Positions 11,225 through 22,476 of a DNA stretch of 64,000 bases are shown here, piece by piece. The DNA lies in contig OY783198.1 of assembly GCA_963678675.1 (NCBI GenBank), positions 19,268,684 to 19,332,683 on the forward strand, read 5' to 3'. Source of the stretch: Xiphydria camelus (taxonomy: Eukaryota; Arthropoda; Insecta; Hymenoptera; Xiphydriidae). Both the position numbers and the translations under genes were made by a program. Position 1 is the stretch's first letter. Every line of letters starts with the position of its first letter. The notes below the pieces were generated by a model. The model did no database searches, was not told where the DNA came from, and worked only from the letters and a program-made list of their open reading frames with translations.

Positions 11225-11478
11225 AGGCACTTTTCCATGGTTTATTAATAGTTGATAAATGTAATTTCCAATTCGACGAAATAAATATTTCGTTGAGACG
11301 AGAAAATGTATGGTTACTATTAAAATGTTTGTTTCATTCAAATAGCTTACTCGAAGGATCAAATTGTGTCGAATAAATATCGTAATAGTTAACGAATATG
11401 TACTTGGTTCAACAAAATGTTTATTTCGTCACATTCGAACAAACATTTCTTAACTATAAATAAACGGATTTCTCGGTG
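11225..11478. mobile_element. MITE family F, copy 2
   Basis: The right end is intact (AATAAACGGATTTCTCGGTG) and the left end eroded. It carries the family markers GACGAGAAAATGTATG and TGTTTATTTCGTC. A third copy begins only 140 bp downstream, in the same orientation. Confidence 0.75.
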
Positions 11479-11618
11479 CTCGTATAATTTCCTACGGACA
11501 TTCGCGATCTTCCGTGATTGATCAATTATTTAGTTCGACATCCACAAAATATTCTACAAAGATTTCCCCTCGGAATTAACAATGAATTTAGTGAAGGTTC
11601 TCTCGTGTATACACTGCA

Positions 11619-11880
11619 CACATGAAGAAGACAGTTCACACATTAATATAGTTAATGAATTCAAATACAGCGAAAATAATAAATATTTCGTTAGGGCAAG
11701 AAAATATATGTTAATTATTACACATTGTTTATTTTATTTAAACGATTGCCTCAAAGGATCTAATTGCTCCAAATAAATATCGCGTAAGAGTTAACAAATA
11801 TTTACTTGATCCAATAAAATGTTTATTTCGCCATATTTAAAGAAACATTTATTAACTACAAATAAACTGTTTTCTCGGTG
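11619..11880. mobile_element. MITE family F, copy 3
   Basis: The right half is well preserved (AACAAATATTTACTTGATCC, then AACTGTTTTCTCGGTG). The left terminus is degraded to GAAGACAGTTCACACATTA. Confidence 0.75.
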
Positions 11881-12593
11881 CAAATATATGTAGTCGGGGG
11901 GGCGGAAAACGGCGGAAACGATAACAAGCGGCGGTCCGGATGCACCGCCGATGCGCCGGCTCGCAAGACGATCTTCGGAACGCGCGAAACGGAAAGGGAA
12001 ACTCGAGAGGTTTTAAATCGCGTGGACGATTAGTATGCGCCCTGTCACGTCGACGTAGGGGCTGCGGGTTCTCCCGTGCGTCCCGCAGCGCGCCAACCTG
12101 CACGACTCACTTCCTTTTTCCCGCGATGGCCGATCAAAAAAGCATGAATATGCATGGTCAAGAGGGCCGGGGAGCGACGTGTGCGTAGGTAGGCAGGTAC
12201 TAGTTTACCTCGCGGTCTAAGGGGCATGGATTATCGTCACCGGTCTGGTTTCTGGTTTGCGGTTCGTGCTGTGGCCCCTCGCGCTAATGGGGATAGCCAT
12301 GGTGGTAATGGTAATGGAGGTGCTAAGGGTGTTTGTTCGCGGTAATAATGCAACGGTGTTCGATACAGACGCGAGTCATCTGCGGCTCGAATTTCTACGC
12401 GGTGCTTAACGCGCGCGGGGATCTCTATCGGTCGCTATATGTGCACAGGTATGGCGTATAGGTACGTTACGCGCACTGTGAGAATAATTCGTGGGTTTCA
12501 ATTTCACGCCAACTTCCTTTTAACGCTGTTTTCTGACGGTTTTTGTATGCACCGAAATTATGGAGTTACACGGTGATAGGTGCTCGGTTCCTA
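11881..12593. other. No gene seen
   Basis: GC-rich with several GAATATGCATG-type words (12,148). The frames are short and Arg-rich. ATGGTGGTAATGGTAATGG near 12,300 is simple sequence. Confidence 0.5.
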
Positions 12594-12750
12594 CACTGTA
12601 AAAAATTCTGCGGTGTGGATCTATGTAGACCACTTGTAGTGTTATATAACAATGGCGTAAGACTGAATGACAAGAGATGTGTGGGACCTATAGGTCCACA
12701 TCATTCTGGTGAAGTGGTGTTAAAAACTAACACCCCACTTTTGTACTGCA
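12594..12750. mobile_element. MITE family H, copy 1
   Basis: TA-flanked, 157 bp. It begins CACTGTAAAAAATTCTGCGG and ends CCACTTTTGTACTGCA. The middle reads GTAGACCACTTGTAGTGTTA and GACCTATAGGTCCACAT. Two further copies lie at 30253 and 60704. Confidence 0.85.
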
Positions 12751-12969
12751 TAGAATCGAAAAGTTTATGGTATTCATATCAGGGCACATTTCTCGCATCG
12801 CGTCAGGGCGACAGGGAAAACCGCAATGTAAATAAGTTTCCCATATCTTAGCCGACCTAAATAATTGCGCATGCAAATGGCAACCTTCGCGTAACATCGG
12901 AGGAATCGCGAAAAAAGGAACTTACATACGTCGGTTGACGCTTCGTACTAGTTATCGTGGTTATATATA

Positions 12970-13195
12970 CACTGAGAAAAATGATTAGTAATGTTAACCA
13001 AACTTCGGTCGATATGTGGAAACAATAAAATATTTTTATTGCGACAACAAAAGTTTGGTTGTAACAACCCAACATTTTAGGAACACTACGTTGTCACAAC
13101 CAACATTTATTTGTCGTAACCAAACGTTTTGTTGTCCCAATAAAAATATTTCATTGTTCCCCCATATCAACCGAAGTTTGATTAATATTACATTG
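12970..13195. mobile_element. MITE family L (single copy)
   Basis: Starts after TA with CACTGAGAAAAATGATTAG. The interior is a long imperfect palindrome built on AACCAAACTTCGGTCGATAT and its mirror ATATCAACCGAAGTTTG. The right terminal TTTTTCTCAGTG is missing, so the copy is truncated there. Confidence 0.7.
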
Positions 13196-13306
13196 ATTAA
13201 GTTACGATTACTGGCGATACGATGCGATGCGAGAGAGATGCGATGTTTATAGTTCATACTCTCGAAGACATAACACCAAAGAGGTTACGTATAAAATTTG
13301 AACGAA

Positions 13307-13557
13307 CACCGAGAAAACAGTTTATTTAATAATCGATAAATGTCATTTCAAATACGGCGAAATAAATATTTCATCAGGACGAGAAAATATATGTCAATTA
13401 TTAAAATCTTCATTTCATTCAAGTGGTTGCCTCAGAGGCTCAAATCGTGCCAAATAAATATCGTGTAATAGTTAACGAATATTTACTTGATCCAATAAAA
13501 TGATCATTTCGCCATATTGAAACATTTATTAACTACAAATAAACTGTTTTCTCGGTG
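13307..13557. mobile_element. MITE family F, copy 4
   Basis: Nearly complete: CACCGAGAAAACAGTTTATT at the left and AAACTGTTTTCTCGGTG at the right. Useful as the reference copy for the family in this window. Confidence 0.85.
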
Positions 13558-14315
13558 AAGAAACTCGCGAAAAAACTTATTTCTATCAAAGCCATTGTCT
13601 CGCGCGTGAAACGATCCAACGTCACCGCGGCAACGGGTCACCGGGAAGTCGTCTCTCGACGCAAAAATACGATCGCTTCCCGCGCTATTTCCAATTTCGT
13701 CGAAACGACACACCAGGCGCCCCGAGTGCACGCGACCGTTCGCCCGCTAAGAGACGGCCCTGCTCCGCGGCAGGAAGGAAACGCGAAATAAATATAGCGA
13801 CGCTCTCGCCGGCGGGAGTGTAGCACAGGGACCGGGGACCGGGACTGGGAACTGGACGGCAGTCCGGCCAGAAAGATACATATTTTTAAATATTTTAGTC
13901 ACGGTTCGCAATCGCCTCGTCACGCAGCCTTGCCGCTTACCGCCCAGTACCTCGCGCTGCTCGCTAGATACATACCTGGGCCGCACGCCCGCTCGTAACG
14001 CGCGGCAGTCCCTGTACTCGCCGCCGTCTATACACGTATTCCACTGGCTGAAACGCTAACAACTCTACCGGGAAATGTAACTGCCCGCAACTGCCTACCC
14101 ACCGTGGTGGTTATTCGAATAATTTATTAATAAGATTCCGCAGATGTGGGCAGGAAGGGGTGGTGGTCGTTTGCTCGCGCGAGGGGAGTTTTATATTAGT
14201 TCGATCGCGCGTCCGAATTTTGTTTCATTGTCCGACGCGTCTCTCGAATTTCCATTCGTAAAAGGGACATGTCACGTAAGACACTTTCCGAGGTTCTCAT
14301 GGACTGATATTCACG
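13558..14315. other. No gene seen
   Basis: Unique CpG-rich DNA. Minus-strand GGCG|GTAAGC near 13,930 looks like a donor, but no acceptor pairs with it. Positions 13,838-13,870 hold repeated GGGACCGGG/GGGACTGGGA words. Confidence 0.45.
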
Positions 14316-14552
14316 AAAAGTGAAGCCATTTTTTTGTGAATTTTATTGGCCGACTTCATATCGACATTCGCTAGCTCGAATCTCGAGTTTTAAAAGTGGA
14401 AAAAGTCATTGTCGACACGTAAGTGACGTTTGCTAATTATCACGTGACATGTCATAATGAATTTCACTTTTCCGTGAATTTTATCAGCCGAATTCGCTGT
14501 CTCGAATTTAGAATCTTGAAAGTATGAGTGAGTGACGTTTACTAATCGTCAC
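14316..14552. repeat. Degenerate tandem duplication, two units
   Basis: Two consecutive units of about 110-135 bp share the ordered words GTGAATTTTAT, GCCGA, TTCGCT, CTCGAAT and GTGACGTTT, then CTAAT(T/C)(A/G)TCAC. Divergence is high, so the duplication is old. No terminal inverted repeats are seen. Confidence 0.6.
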
Positions 14553-14674
14553 AAATTATAGAAATCTAGCTGATTAAGCAATGACGAATATACGAAAATG
14601 GCGCGCGAAGCGCGTACGTTGTGTTGCTAGGGTGTATACATTCGACGAGGGATTATAAGTTTATAACGAAGGAG

Positions 14675-14948
14675 CACTGAAAAAATAATTCGGTTAAAAG
14701 GACAAAATGCATCTGGTTAAACGAGTTTAGTTATATTAACCAAAATACTATAATAGTAAGTTCAACAGAATATTGACATATGTAGTTATTCTAGCTAAAC
14801 ACACAGTAACTCCAACTACATGTCTAATTATTCTAGGCAGAAAATGATCAGTCTGACCAAACAGATGCAACATCCATATTTCACCAAACGGTTTGGTTAT
14901 CATCTCCAGGATTTTGATTAAACCGACCAGGTTATTTTTCACAGCGTG
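14675..14948 (-). mobile_element. MITE family A, copy 2
   Basis: Reads in the opposite sense to copy 1: CACTGAAAAAATAATTCGG at the left, AACGGTTTGGTTATCATCTC, then GGTTATTTTTCACAGCGTG. The length of about 274 bp includes a small internal expansion of the AACTACATGTCTAATT module. Confidence 0.85.
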
Positions 14949-16107
14949 CAAAGAGTTTACACGAGAACACACTATCTTCTCGCGTTTACCGTTATAAAAC
15001 GTGCGAGAAATTAAGAGATAGATACACTTTTACAAGTAAATAGATTCGCTTCCCCGGAAAGAGAGTTCGGATTTGCAAATTACGCGAGACGCGTCGACGT
15101 ATGATCGCACAGACGGAACGTAGGCGAAAGAAACACGATCGCGAGCGTTCGATAAGCCCGCGCACCGAGGTGTTTTATTCTCCTATAAAGAAGGATGCAC
15201 GCCGATCCTCGACGATCGCGATATTTGCACCTACGTACCCGCGATTCGCCGCTTATAAATACACCGAAGTAATCGTATGTATCGTCGCGATCTTTCGCGG
15301 GAGCAATAACACCGAAGCGGTGTACCGATACGAGTGTAGGCTGCTCGCAGTTTCAAAGATTCATCGGGTTGAACGACACTCTCGCGCGCGGTTCTCGTAC
15401 GCTCGGAAATTACGGCCGACGAGAGAGTGTGCCGGAGCTCGCATGAGATAACGGATCGGTGTATACACACCGCGGCGCCGATTTAGCGCTAACGACAATT
15501 ACACCGGAAGTCCCGTCGTGGCCATTTTGGGGGTTACCACGTCGGGCTATACGGACGGACGGACGGACAAGTAGACATCGTCGAGGTCCTAGGACACGTC
15601 TGCGCGATTCTTTTGTCTTGCCGCTCGGTTGGCTGCTCCGCCGCGCGATGGATATATGGCCGCGTCTTCCGAAGTTAGCACACGCGTCTCTCGCGGCGCG
15701 TTGCCGCTTTTGACGGACTCGTTACACGTTCGCCTCGGTCATTATCGTCGGATCGGAGCGTGTGAATTCGAGGGGTCGTCTCATCCCCCCCTCAAAAGAG
15801 GCGAGAATCAATTCGTGCGAGGTCGAGAGAGCGCGAGCGAGAGGAAGAAATCAGCGAAGAGAAGGATGAAGAGAAACAGGGAGGGAAGAGAGGAGATAAA
15901 CAGAGATAGCGAGGAGGAAAGAGGCGACGGAGATTCGAGAAATTCGAGAGATCGAGCTGACACGAATTTAATGAGTAGACGTGTCATTAAGGGGTGCCTC
16001 GAGGGGGGTGTCTATAGCCGCGCGGCCGTAAGCCGAGGGACTCGCCGCGTGTGGAGCGGGTGGCGCGGCGCGGTGGAAATGAAGGCACCGTGCCTGGAAA
16101 AATGCGG

Positions 16108-16110
<3 letters not shown>
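14949..16110. other. No gene seen
   Basis: CpG-rich unique DNA. GGCCATTTTGG at 15,521 resembles a YY1/PHO site and TTATAAATACACC at 15,254 a TATA box, but they are 270 bp apart. Open frames at 15,101-15,451 and 15,629-16,195 are basic and low-complexity. Confidence 0.45.

Positions 16111-16140
<30 letters not shown>
16111..16140. repeat. (CT)n microsatellite
   Basis: Fifteen perfect TC units. Confidence 0.95.
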
Positions 16141-16143
<3 letters not shown>

Positions 16144-16244
16144 CTCCCCGCATACATTTCCATACATCAACCCAGGCTCCAGTTGGAGCGAGTGAGTGAG
16201 CGAGCGAGCTGGCTCGGGCTGGAGGGACGAGGAGGGGAGGGGCG

Positions 16245-16302
16245 GACCAACGGAATAAATCCAACTAATTAGACGAGGAAAAACCGCGGATTAATTACCC
16301 GT
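16245..16302. promoter_or_regulatory. Homeodomain-site cluster, possible enhancer core
   Basis: CTAATTAG and GGATTAATTA lie within 30 bp inside otherwise GC-rich DNA, with AATAAATCC alongside. The abrupt AT-rich island with two TAATTA cores resembles conserved non-coding elements. Only a comparison with related species could show constraint. Confidence 0.25.
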
Positions 16303-16916
16303 CGCCTTCTCCCTCAGCGCGATGCCTCACCGCCGCGGGCACTACCCACCGTGCGGCGTCGCCCGCCACTTTCCACCGCGAAAACAATTTTTCATTCCCG
16401 CGATCCTTCGACCGGAATCGTAGATAGAGGGGGAAGGAGGAATCGGCGGGGGAGAATCGCGCGTCGTTAGTTTAAGATCCCTTCGGGTTGCGGGATGACG
16501 CGCGACGCGATCCCCGTCAGTTTGAGGAGCCCCTCGGGCTCGCTTTCTCGCGAATATCGACCCCGTCGAAGATCCGCGGCTTGTCGCGGTTGTATAATCG
16601 GAAAGAGGACGAGGGGCGAGGAACTTGACTATAGTTGTTCGACTTCGAATATTTTGTCGAAGGGAAATACATGGCGTAGGACGAAATCCGATGTACACGG
16701 AGAAAAATAACTTGGTTTGAATGAAAAAACGTATCTGCTTAAATGAGTTTAGTTGTATAATAACCAAAACATTAGTAAGTTGAACCAAATAATTAGTTAT
16801 TCTAATTACATGATTAATAATTCTAACTATATATCTAAATAGGTATTCTAGCCAGAAAATGGGCAGTCTAACCAATCTCAGATGGAGGATCCATATTTTA
16901 CCAAACGGTTTGGTTA

Positions 16917-18347
16917 CCCGAGTCGAATATTTGATTCTAGTTTATCCTTCTTAAAACTATTTTGACCTATTTGAGTCTACAAAGATTTTCTGTAATCTAA
17001 AATGGTCTATGTGGTACTTCTTGCAAACCTTTTTTGACCTACTTTGTTCTGTGGATCCTAGTAAGTTCTACGTAGTACTAAATAAGTCTAAATATTGTTA
17101 CTGAATTTTGCCATTTCTACCGTGTAGTACTAAAAAAGCCTTCGCGGTAAATTAGTTGCTTTCAATAATGAAGGAGCTCCTTTAATATTTGGAAGTGAGT
17201 GAAATAAAGATTAAAAATTGTGTATTATTTTGTAATTAAACAATCTTGCCATAAGTATCGAAAAAAAAAAGTTCATTATAATGGAAAACGTTCTACAAGT
17301 ATTTGGTTACTTCCAATATATTATTTGTTTCTTATTAGTTAATCTTTTTAAATATTTTATATTTTTCTCCCGTTTATTTATTATCTTTCCTTTTGCGTAG
17401 GATATGACATATAAAAAGAGTTGTACGAATAGTTTGCATTTCAACCTTTTTCATTTTTTCAATTTTGTTAGAATTTTTAAATCGGCATCAAATCAATACT
17501 CTGGACCTGATCTGGTTAACCACGTCTGGTCCTCATTAGGAATTCCTGATCGGGTCCAGAGAGAGAGGGTAATGATTTGCATTACATATCTTGTCAGGAG
17601 CTAGTCAGGCATTCCTTACCTGGACCAGGGCAGAATCAGCCGAAAATTTCTGATCGGGGTGGTATCATCGTAGTGTGTTCGTGTGACAGAAACTAAGAGC
17701 ATCGTAGCTACACAGTGAACACACTTATTGTTAGTGGTTCACGGCGGGAAGACCCAGTGTTTAAACTCAGTGCAGTCACGGAGCCTTAACGACGTGCAAA
17801 CACTACGTAAATATATTGTGAATGCACTGTCTTCACAAAATTTTTAAATCAAAAAATAACAAAATCGATATAATAATGATGTTTCAAACCGTGCAAATTG
17901 TACCGAATTATTCCATAAATAATGAATGATGTAAAGTCACTGCGTATATATGATTCAGTTTGGAGTGGACGTGCATATTCTTTTGACACATACAGTTTTT
18001 TATCATGCAATAATCTGAAATATTGAGGAATCCGAAGGGAATAAAATATCGGTTAACCCTCCGTTAGGCGGGTGGATTCTACTAGACGTGCTATTCAAAT
18101 GGGCGTGGATTACAATGGTAATCCACCCGCCTAATGGAGGGTTAAAGTAGGTTATTTTCGGTTTTTGCGTTAGTTCTAAAAAGTCCTAAAACCATTCCAA
18201 ATCTGCAATAAGTAGAACCTTTTAGGCTCACTTAGGATTTTGCACATAATAGAAAATAACGTTTACGCGTAGACCTATTAAGTCTTAATACATCCTAAAA
18301 AGTATTCGAAATTATAGGACATTCTAGGTTCAAATATTCGACTCGGG
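16917..18347. mobile_element. Tc1/mariner-like non-autonomous element, 1,431 bp
   Basis: Both sides carry TA (16915-16916 and 18348-18349), exactly restoring the host MITE when removed. The ends are an 18 bp inverted repeat, CCCGAGTCGAATATTTGA, followed by a shared CTAG word. The interior has no transposase-length frame: the longest is 66 codons at 17404-17604. So it is a deletion derivative or passenger. It contains CTGGACC/GGTCCAG palindromes near 17,500-17,560 and its own nested element at 18053. Confidence 0.85.
18053..18145. mobile_element. piggyBac-type MITE, 85 bp, TTAA-flanked
   Basis: TTAA at 18053-18056 and again at 18142-18145 flank an 85 bp palindrome with ends CCCTCCGTTAGGCGGGTGG and its mirror. 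TTAA duplication is the signature of piggyBac transposition. It sits inside the TA-flanked element and is therefore the third level of nesting. Confidence 0.8.
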
Positions 18348-18386
18348 TATGGTCTCCAGGATTTTGGCTTGATTGACCAAGTTAGG

Positions 18387-18640
18387 TTAAAATGACGAAA
18401 CGCATCTAGTCAAACACGTTTAGTTATCCTAAAAAAAACCAAAATACCGATCAGTTGAACCGAATATCAAGTTATTCTAACCAAATATTAGGTTATTCCA
18501 ACCAAACGTCAAGTTAGTCTAATCAAGAAGTGGTCAATTTAACAAAACACATACAGATGGAGAGGATCCATATTTCACCAACCGGTTCGGTCATCGTCCC
18601 CAGGATTTCGGTCCGATTGACCAAGATATTTTTCTCACTG
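18387..18640 (-). mobile_element. MITE family A, copy 4, fused to copy 3
   Basis: Starts at GGTTAAAATGACG without its terminal CACTGAGAAAAATAACTT and ends with an intact TATTTTTCTCACTG. Together with copy 3 it forms a head-to-tail dimer sharing one degenerate internal junction. Confidence 0.8.
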
Positions 18641-19318
18641 TAAGATTAAAGGGATTCAAGTAAAGTCTCTCTCTCTCTCGTCAGCGAGACGAGGTCCACT
18701 GAAAAAAAAAGAAGAGAAAAGAAGAGAAAAAGCAAAACGTCGCTCCTCGCCGATGCGCGATCGCCTGAAATAACTCGGTCGCGCTCTCGAAAGCAATATA
18801 CCCCCGAGAGAATGCTGATTTCGGCCGAATGAAACGTTCGCGCGCACGCTGCACTCTTCCAAGGCAAATACTAGAGAGCGAAAGCAAAAGTAGGATGACA
18901 CGGAGGGTGCCAGGGTATACCTATAGGGACCCCAGGTAGAGCGCGAGAGAGCCGGAGTGTTTGCGAGCCGCTCAAAAGCTCTCGGGTTCCGCCGGGCCGG
19001 GGGTGGAAGGCTGAAATGCAGATTTCCGCGCGACTCTCGAGCCTTGAAAGCCGCCTCTACCCCCTGCTTACCTCCCGCTTGCTCACTCTCACGCTTCTCC
19101 TCCCTCTCCCGCGGCGCTCCGCTCTCTCGCTAACCCTCCTTCGTACTCCGGGGCTCACCGTCATCTCGCACGGGGGGGGGGGAGCTCGGATTTACTTAGC
19201 GCGACTTACTTTATACCGGCGCTCGAACCCCCGTTCCTACGACCACTCACGGATTGCGAATCTCTTCCGTCTCTCGCGCCATTTCGCTTGCTCTCTCTTT
19301 CCGCGTCTCCGTTCGCTA
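18641..19318. other. No gene seen
   Basis: GC-rich. A minus-strand GGGAG|GTAAGC donor-like site near 19,068 sits in purine-rich sequence without a definable exon. A run of G occurs at about 19,171-19,181. Confidence 0.5.
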
Positions 19319-19534
19319 CACTGAGAAAAAAAAAGCTACGAATCCAAGTAAATGGTTTTATCGGCACTATTCGTGTCGATGATTTACTTGAGCCAAGTAA
19401 TATTGGAATGTTTGGATTGAAGAGAAAATCGGCTAAATCCAAGCAGGGGCATTATTTGATTCCAGTAAACCATCGACACGAATAGTCCTGAGCAAAACAT
19501 TTACTTATGTATTTGTCATTTATCTTTCTCGGTG
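19319..19534. mobile_element. MITE family K (single copy)
   Basis: TA-flanked, 216 bp, with ends CACTGAGAAAAAAAAAGC and ATCTTTCTCGGTG. An internal inverted pair, CACTATTCGTGTCGATG and CATCGACACGAATAGTC, makes a strong stem. Confidence 0.85.
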
Positions 19535-20167
19535 TATATCCACCATATAAAGCTAAACTCGCTCGCCAGGAGAGAAACATTAATCGCTATTATCTCATTA
19601 TCTATGAGCTTTCGGTTCACCCCTTTGTATGATAATTTCTTGAAGATTACATTTTCATCTACAATAAAGTCTTATATCGACGTATGCCAAAAGTTCACAG
19701 CTAATGAGACAATAGTGATTGAGGTTTCTTTTCTGGCGAGTAAGTTTAGCCTCATGTGATATATCTATTATAATACTTATACGCAGTTCGCGAAACAGTT
19801 CGCTTCGTAGTACGATTCCTGACGCCTCCCTCTCTCTTTCTGTTTGAATCGCTATCGCTATTGTTACCATCCCCAGAGAAAAGAAGAAGAACGACAGGAT
19901 CGACTGCGCGGATCGAGACGACCTTCCGGGTCTCTCGCGTGATCCCATCGCCAGATTCTCAGCCCCGCGAGATCTCTCCCCCTCCCGGCCGAGTATCGCG
20001 CGGGAAAATTCGATAAATTTGGTCCTCGCTGTCGCGTTCGGTCCGCGGAAAACGCGAGGCTGTCCTAATAATTCATTTTATGGAAATATCGCGGGGCAAC
20101 ATATTTTCCCTAAAATTTAGCGCGACCGATTCCGCGACCGATAAATCAAACTGACCGGTAGAGTAAC

Positions 20168-20211
<44 letters not shown>

Positions 20212-21091
20212 TCGACGGAAAGAGACGAGGGTGCGGGACTGACCAATCTCCATCCCTCGAATTCTTTAGCATATAGACTGCGAGTTGCGTAACCCCGCAA
20301 GAGCAGAGCTCCGCTATCTCTGGAGTTCCTTATAAGACGAGACGCCGACGCACCCTCCCCCTGTTCACCCCTCGTCTTCCATATCCGCTCCGCTGCTCTC
20401 GGTCCACGGGGGTAGTCTGTTGTTTTATAAGGGGTGGCTGACTGAATAAAAATTATGGAATATGTTGCATATAAAGTAAGTGAAAAACAGACGGAGATGA
20501 TGAATTGCTGTAAGAACAAGGAGGGAGGGAAGATAACGCCCAGCGCCATCAATCACCGGCTACGGCCAGCAATGACGCGGCCTCTCCTCTCCTGCCGTAT
20601 AGGAGAAGAATACCCCCGATCTCGTCCTCCTCATTCCCTCCTGACGACCCGCTCTCTTTCTCTCTCGCGCCCTTCTTATCTACGGTCGGCTCTAACGCGC
20701 GCAAACTCGTGTTTCGTCGCAATCTCCGTCGACGGTGCGGAGCGGAACACTGTATAGAGGTGCGGAAACGGCGGCTCGGCGCGACGATGGGAGCGCGATT
20801 GCAACGCGCGCGGTTCTTTACGATACGCGACAAGACCGTTTATGTCGCGCGGGGGTTTTTAGTTTCTCATTACTTCTCACGCGCGGTTGTGTGGCGGATA
20901 TTTTTTAATTTCACGTTCGATATAAAAATCACGTCACGTCGGACCAAAAAAGATTATTGCTACTTGTTCGTGTGATATAGGTACATATGTAGAATTTTAT
21001 AGCTTTGTTACATTAAATAAGTGTTTCAAATCCAGAAATATCGCTACAGTAATCAATCGAACTGCTGCATCAATCGAACATTTTTTCAATA
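19535..21091. other. No gene seen
   Basis: Unique DNA with one GA tract. The minus frame at 20,073-20,552 (159 codons) is translated partly from that repeat and from Ser/Leu-rich sequence, and I reject it as a gene. Confidence 0.5.
20171..20204. repeat. (GA)n microsatellite
   Basis: Seventeen AG units, then a degenerate continuation. Confidence 0.95.
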
Positions 21092-21363
21092 CTCTGAGAA
21101 ATAATGGCTTGTGCCAAAAAAATGTTTCCTTCAATCAATAACATGATGTATTATAATTACAGGATCGAGCCACGGTTTTCCTTGTGCAAGAAAATATTTT
21201 ATAGGCTCGAGTGTAATTGATTTTTTACGCAGGGAAAATTTTGTGTTCGTACGACGCTATCTTGAATCAAAAATATATTATACTTATTCTTCGATGAAGG
21301 ATCTGTATTCTTAAAAATGTGTAAGGTCGTACGTTTTTGATTCAAGAAACATTTTTTTTAACA
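21092..21363 (+). mobile_element. MITE family I, copy 2
   Basis: Worn copy: left CTCTGAGAAATAATGGC, internal ATAGGCTCGAGTGTAATTG and GATCTGTATTCTTAAAAAT, and right end lost after ATTTTTTTTAACACC. Confidence 0.75.
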
Positions 21364-22235
21364 CCTCGTAATCCTCGAATCAAATATAATTTTATTTACT
21401 ACTGTACCTCGCTCATCATTAAAACGCTCCGTGCGGCTCTCTCGTATTATAAGTCGATCTACCGCGTATAAGAAAAAAAAGGACACCCCAACGAGACGCC
21501 ACGGTCCCCCGAAACGGACCCAATTTTCATCGGGGTGTCTTCTCGCTCGCGTTCGAGGGTCGCGCCGCTATCACTCGACCACTATCTCCAGGCGGTCGCA
21601 CGAGGGGCGTGTGCAGCGTGACGGTTACAGTTACGGTGTCCCCTTCGCGCGTGGATAGGAGCATCTGACGCGTTCTTCAGGGCTGGACGGAACGGCCGGC
21701 CGTCGAGTCGGGGCTCTTTAGATCGTATCACGGAGGTCACGGTGCTTATGCCGGCCGCTAACATATTTTTAAGTACCGACTTCTCCCGCTCGGACATGGT
21801 ATACGCGATGCGATACGTGGATATATACACCGACGCGCGCAAAGACGCGTGGATGTACTCGGACGGTTTTATGGTGGAGGGACAGCCTGCTCGGGAGAGG
21901 GCACCTGCCGCGCGCAAGGTGCTCCCGAACTTCTTCTCTTATTCTCCGGGGACGAGAGAGAGAGAGAGAGAGAGCGCGCGCGCGCGCGCGACGCGGTGTC
22001 GTCGCGTTCAATTCACTTCTTCGATCGCGCGATTTGTTCGACCGCGAGGAACGACGACGGAGGTCCCTCGCATTACGCCGCGTTGATTCCGGGATGGTCC
22101 GTGGTCGGGGTGTTTCGATATTTATAAGTGATTACGGCTGCTATTTTCAATGTTTCATTGATAATGAATTATTCGGCGAATCGACGATATTCTTCCCGAA
22201 TAAAGATTTCACGCCGATTTGATAAAAATGCGATC
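21364..22235. other. No gene seen
   Basis: CpG-rich unique DNA with frames on both strands. The compound GA-CG microsatellite at 21,954 dominates the middle. Confidence 0.5.
21954..21990. repeat. Compound (GA)n(CG)n microsatellite
   Basis: About ten GA units run directly into eight CG units. The alternating CG part can adopt left-handed DNA. Confidence 0.9.
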
Positions 22236-22476
22236 GAAAGCAAATTATTCTTGACGTGATCCAGAAATCATTCGAAGAGTGAGAATATCACGTTACGAAC
22301 TTAATGTAATGCATTTTTAATCTCATTTTTGAATCTATTTTTGATCACACTTTGACATATGTACTTTGGATACAAATTAGATGAAAAATCGACCACACTA
22401 AGATCACAATTCATGATATTCTTAGGTACTCTTCGAATCAGTTTTGGATCACATCGAGACTGAAACGTTCTTCATC
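22236..22476. mobile_element. Inverted-repeat element, single copy
   Basis: The left arm has GACGTGATCCAGAAATCATT and CGAAGAGTGAGAATATCA. The right arm, reversed, reads GATGTGATCCAAAACTGATT and CGAAGAGTACCTAAGAATATC. Arms of about 60 bp flank a 110 bp centre. Exact ends and target duplication are not resolved. Confidence 0.6.

Larger units (their letters stand above)
16696..18386 (-). mobile_element. MITE family A, copy 3, split by a 1.43 kb insertion
   Basis: The left part, 16696-16916, starts CACGGAGAAAAATAACTTGG and breaks at GTTTGGTTA. It resumes at 18348 with TATGGTCTCCAGG. Its right terminal TTTTTCTCAGTG is missing because it is fused directly to copy 4 at about 18386. Confidence 0.85.
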
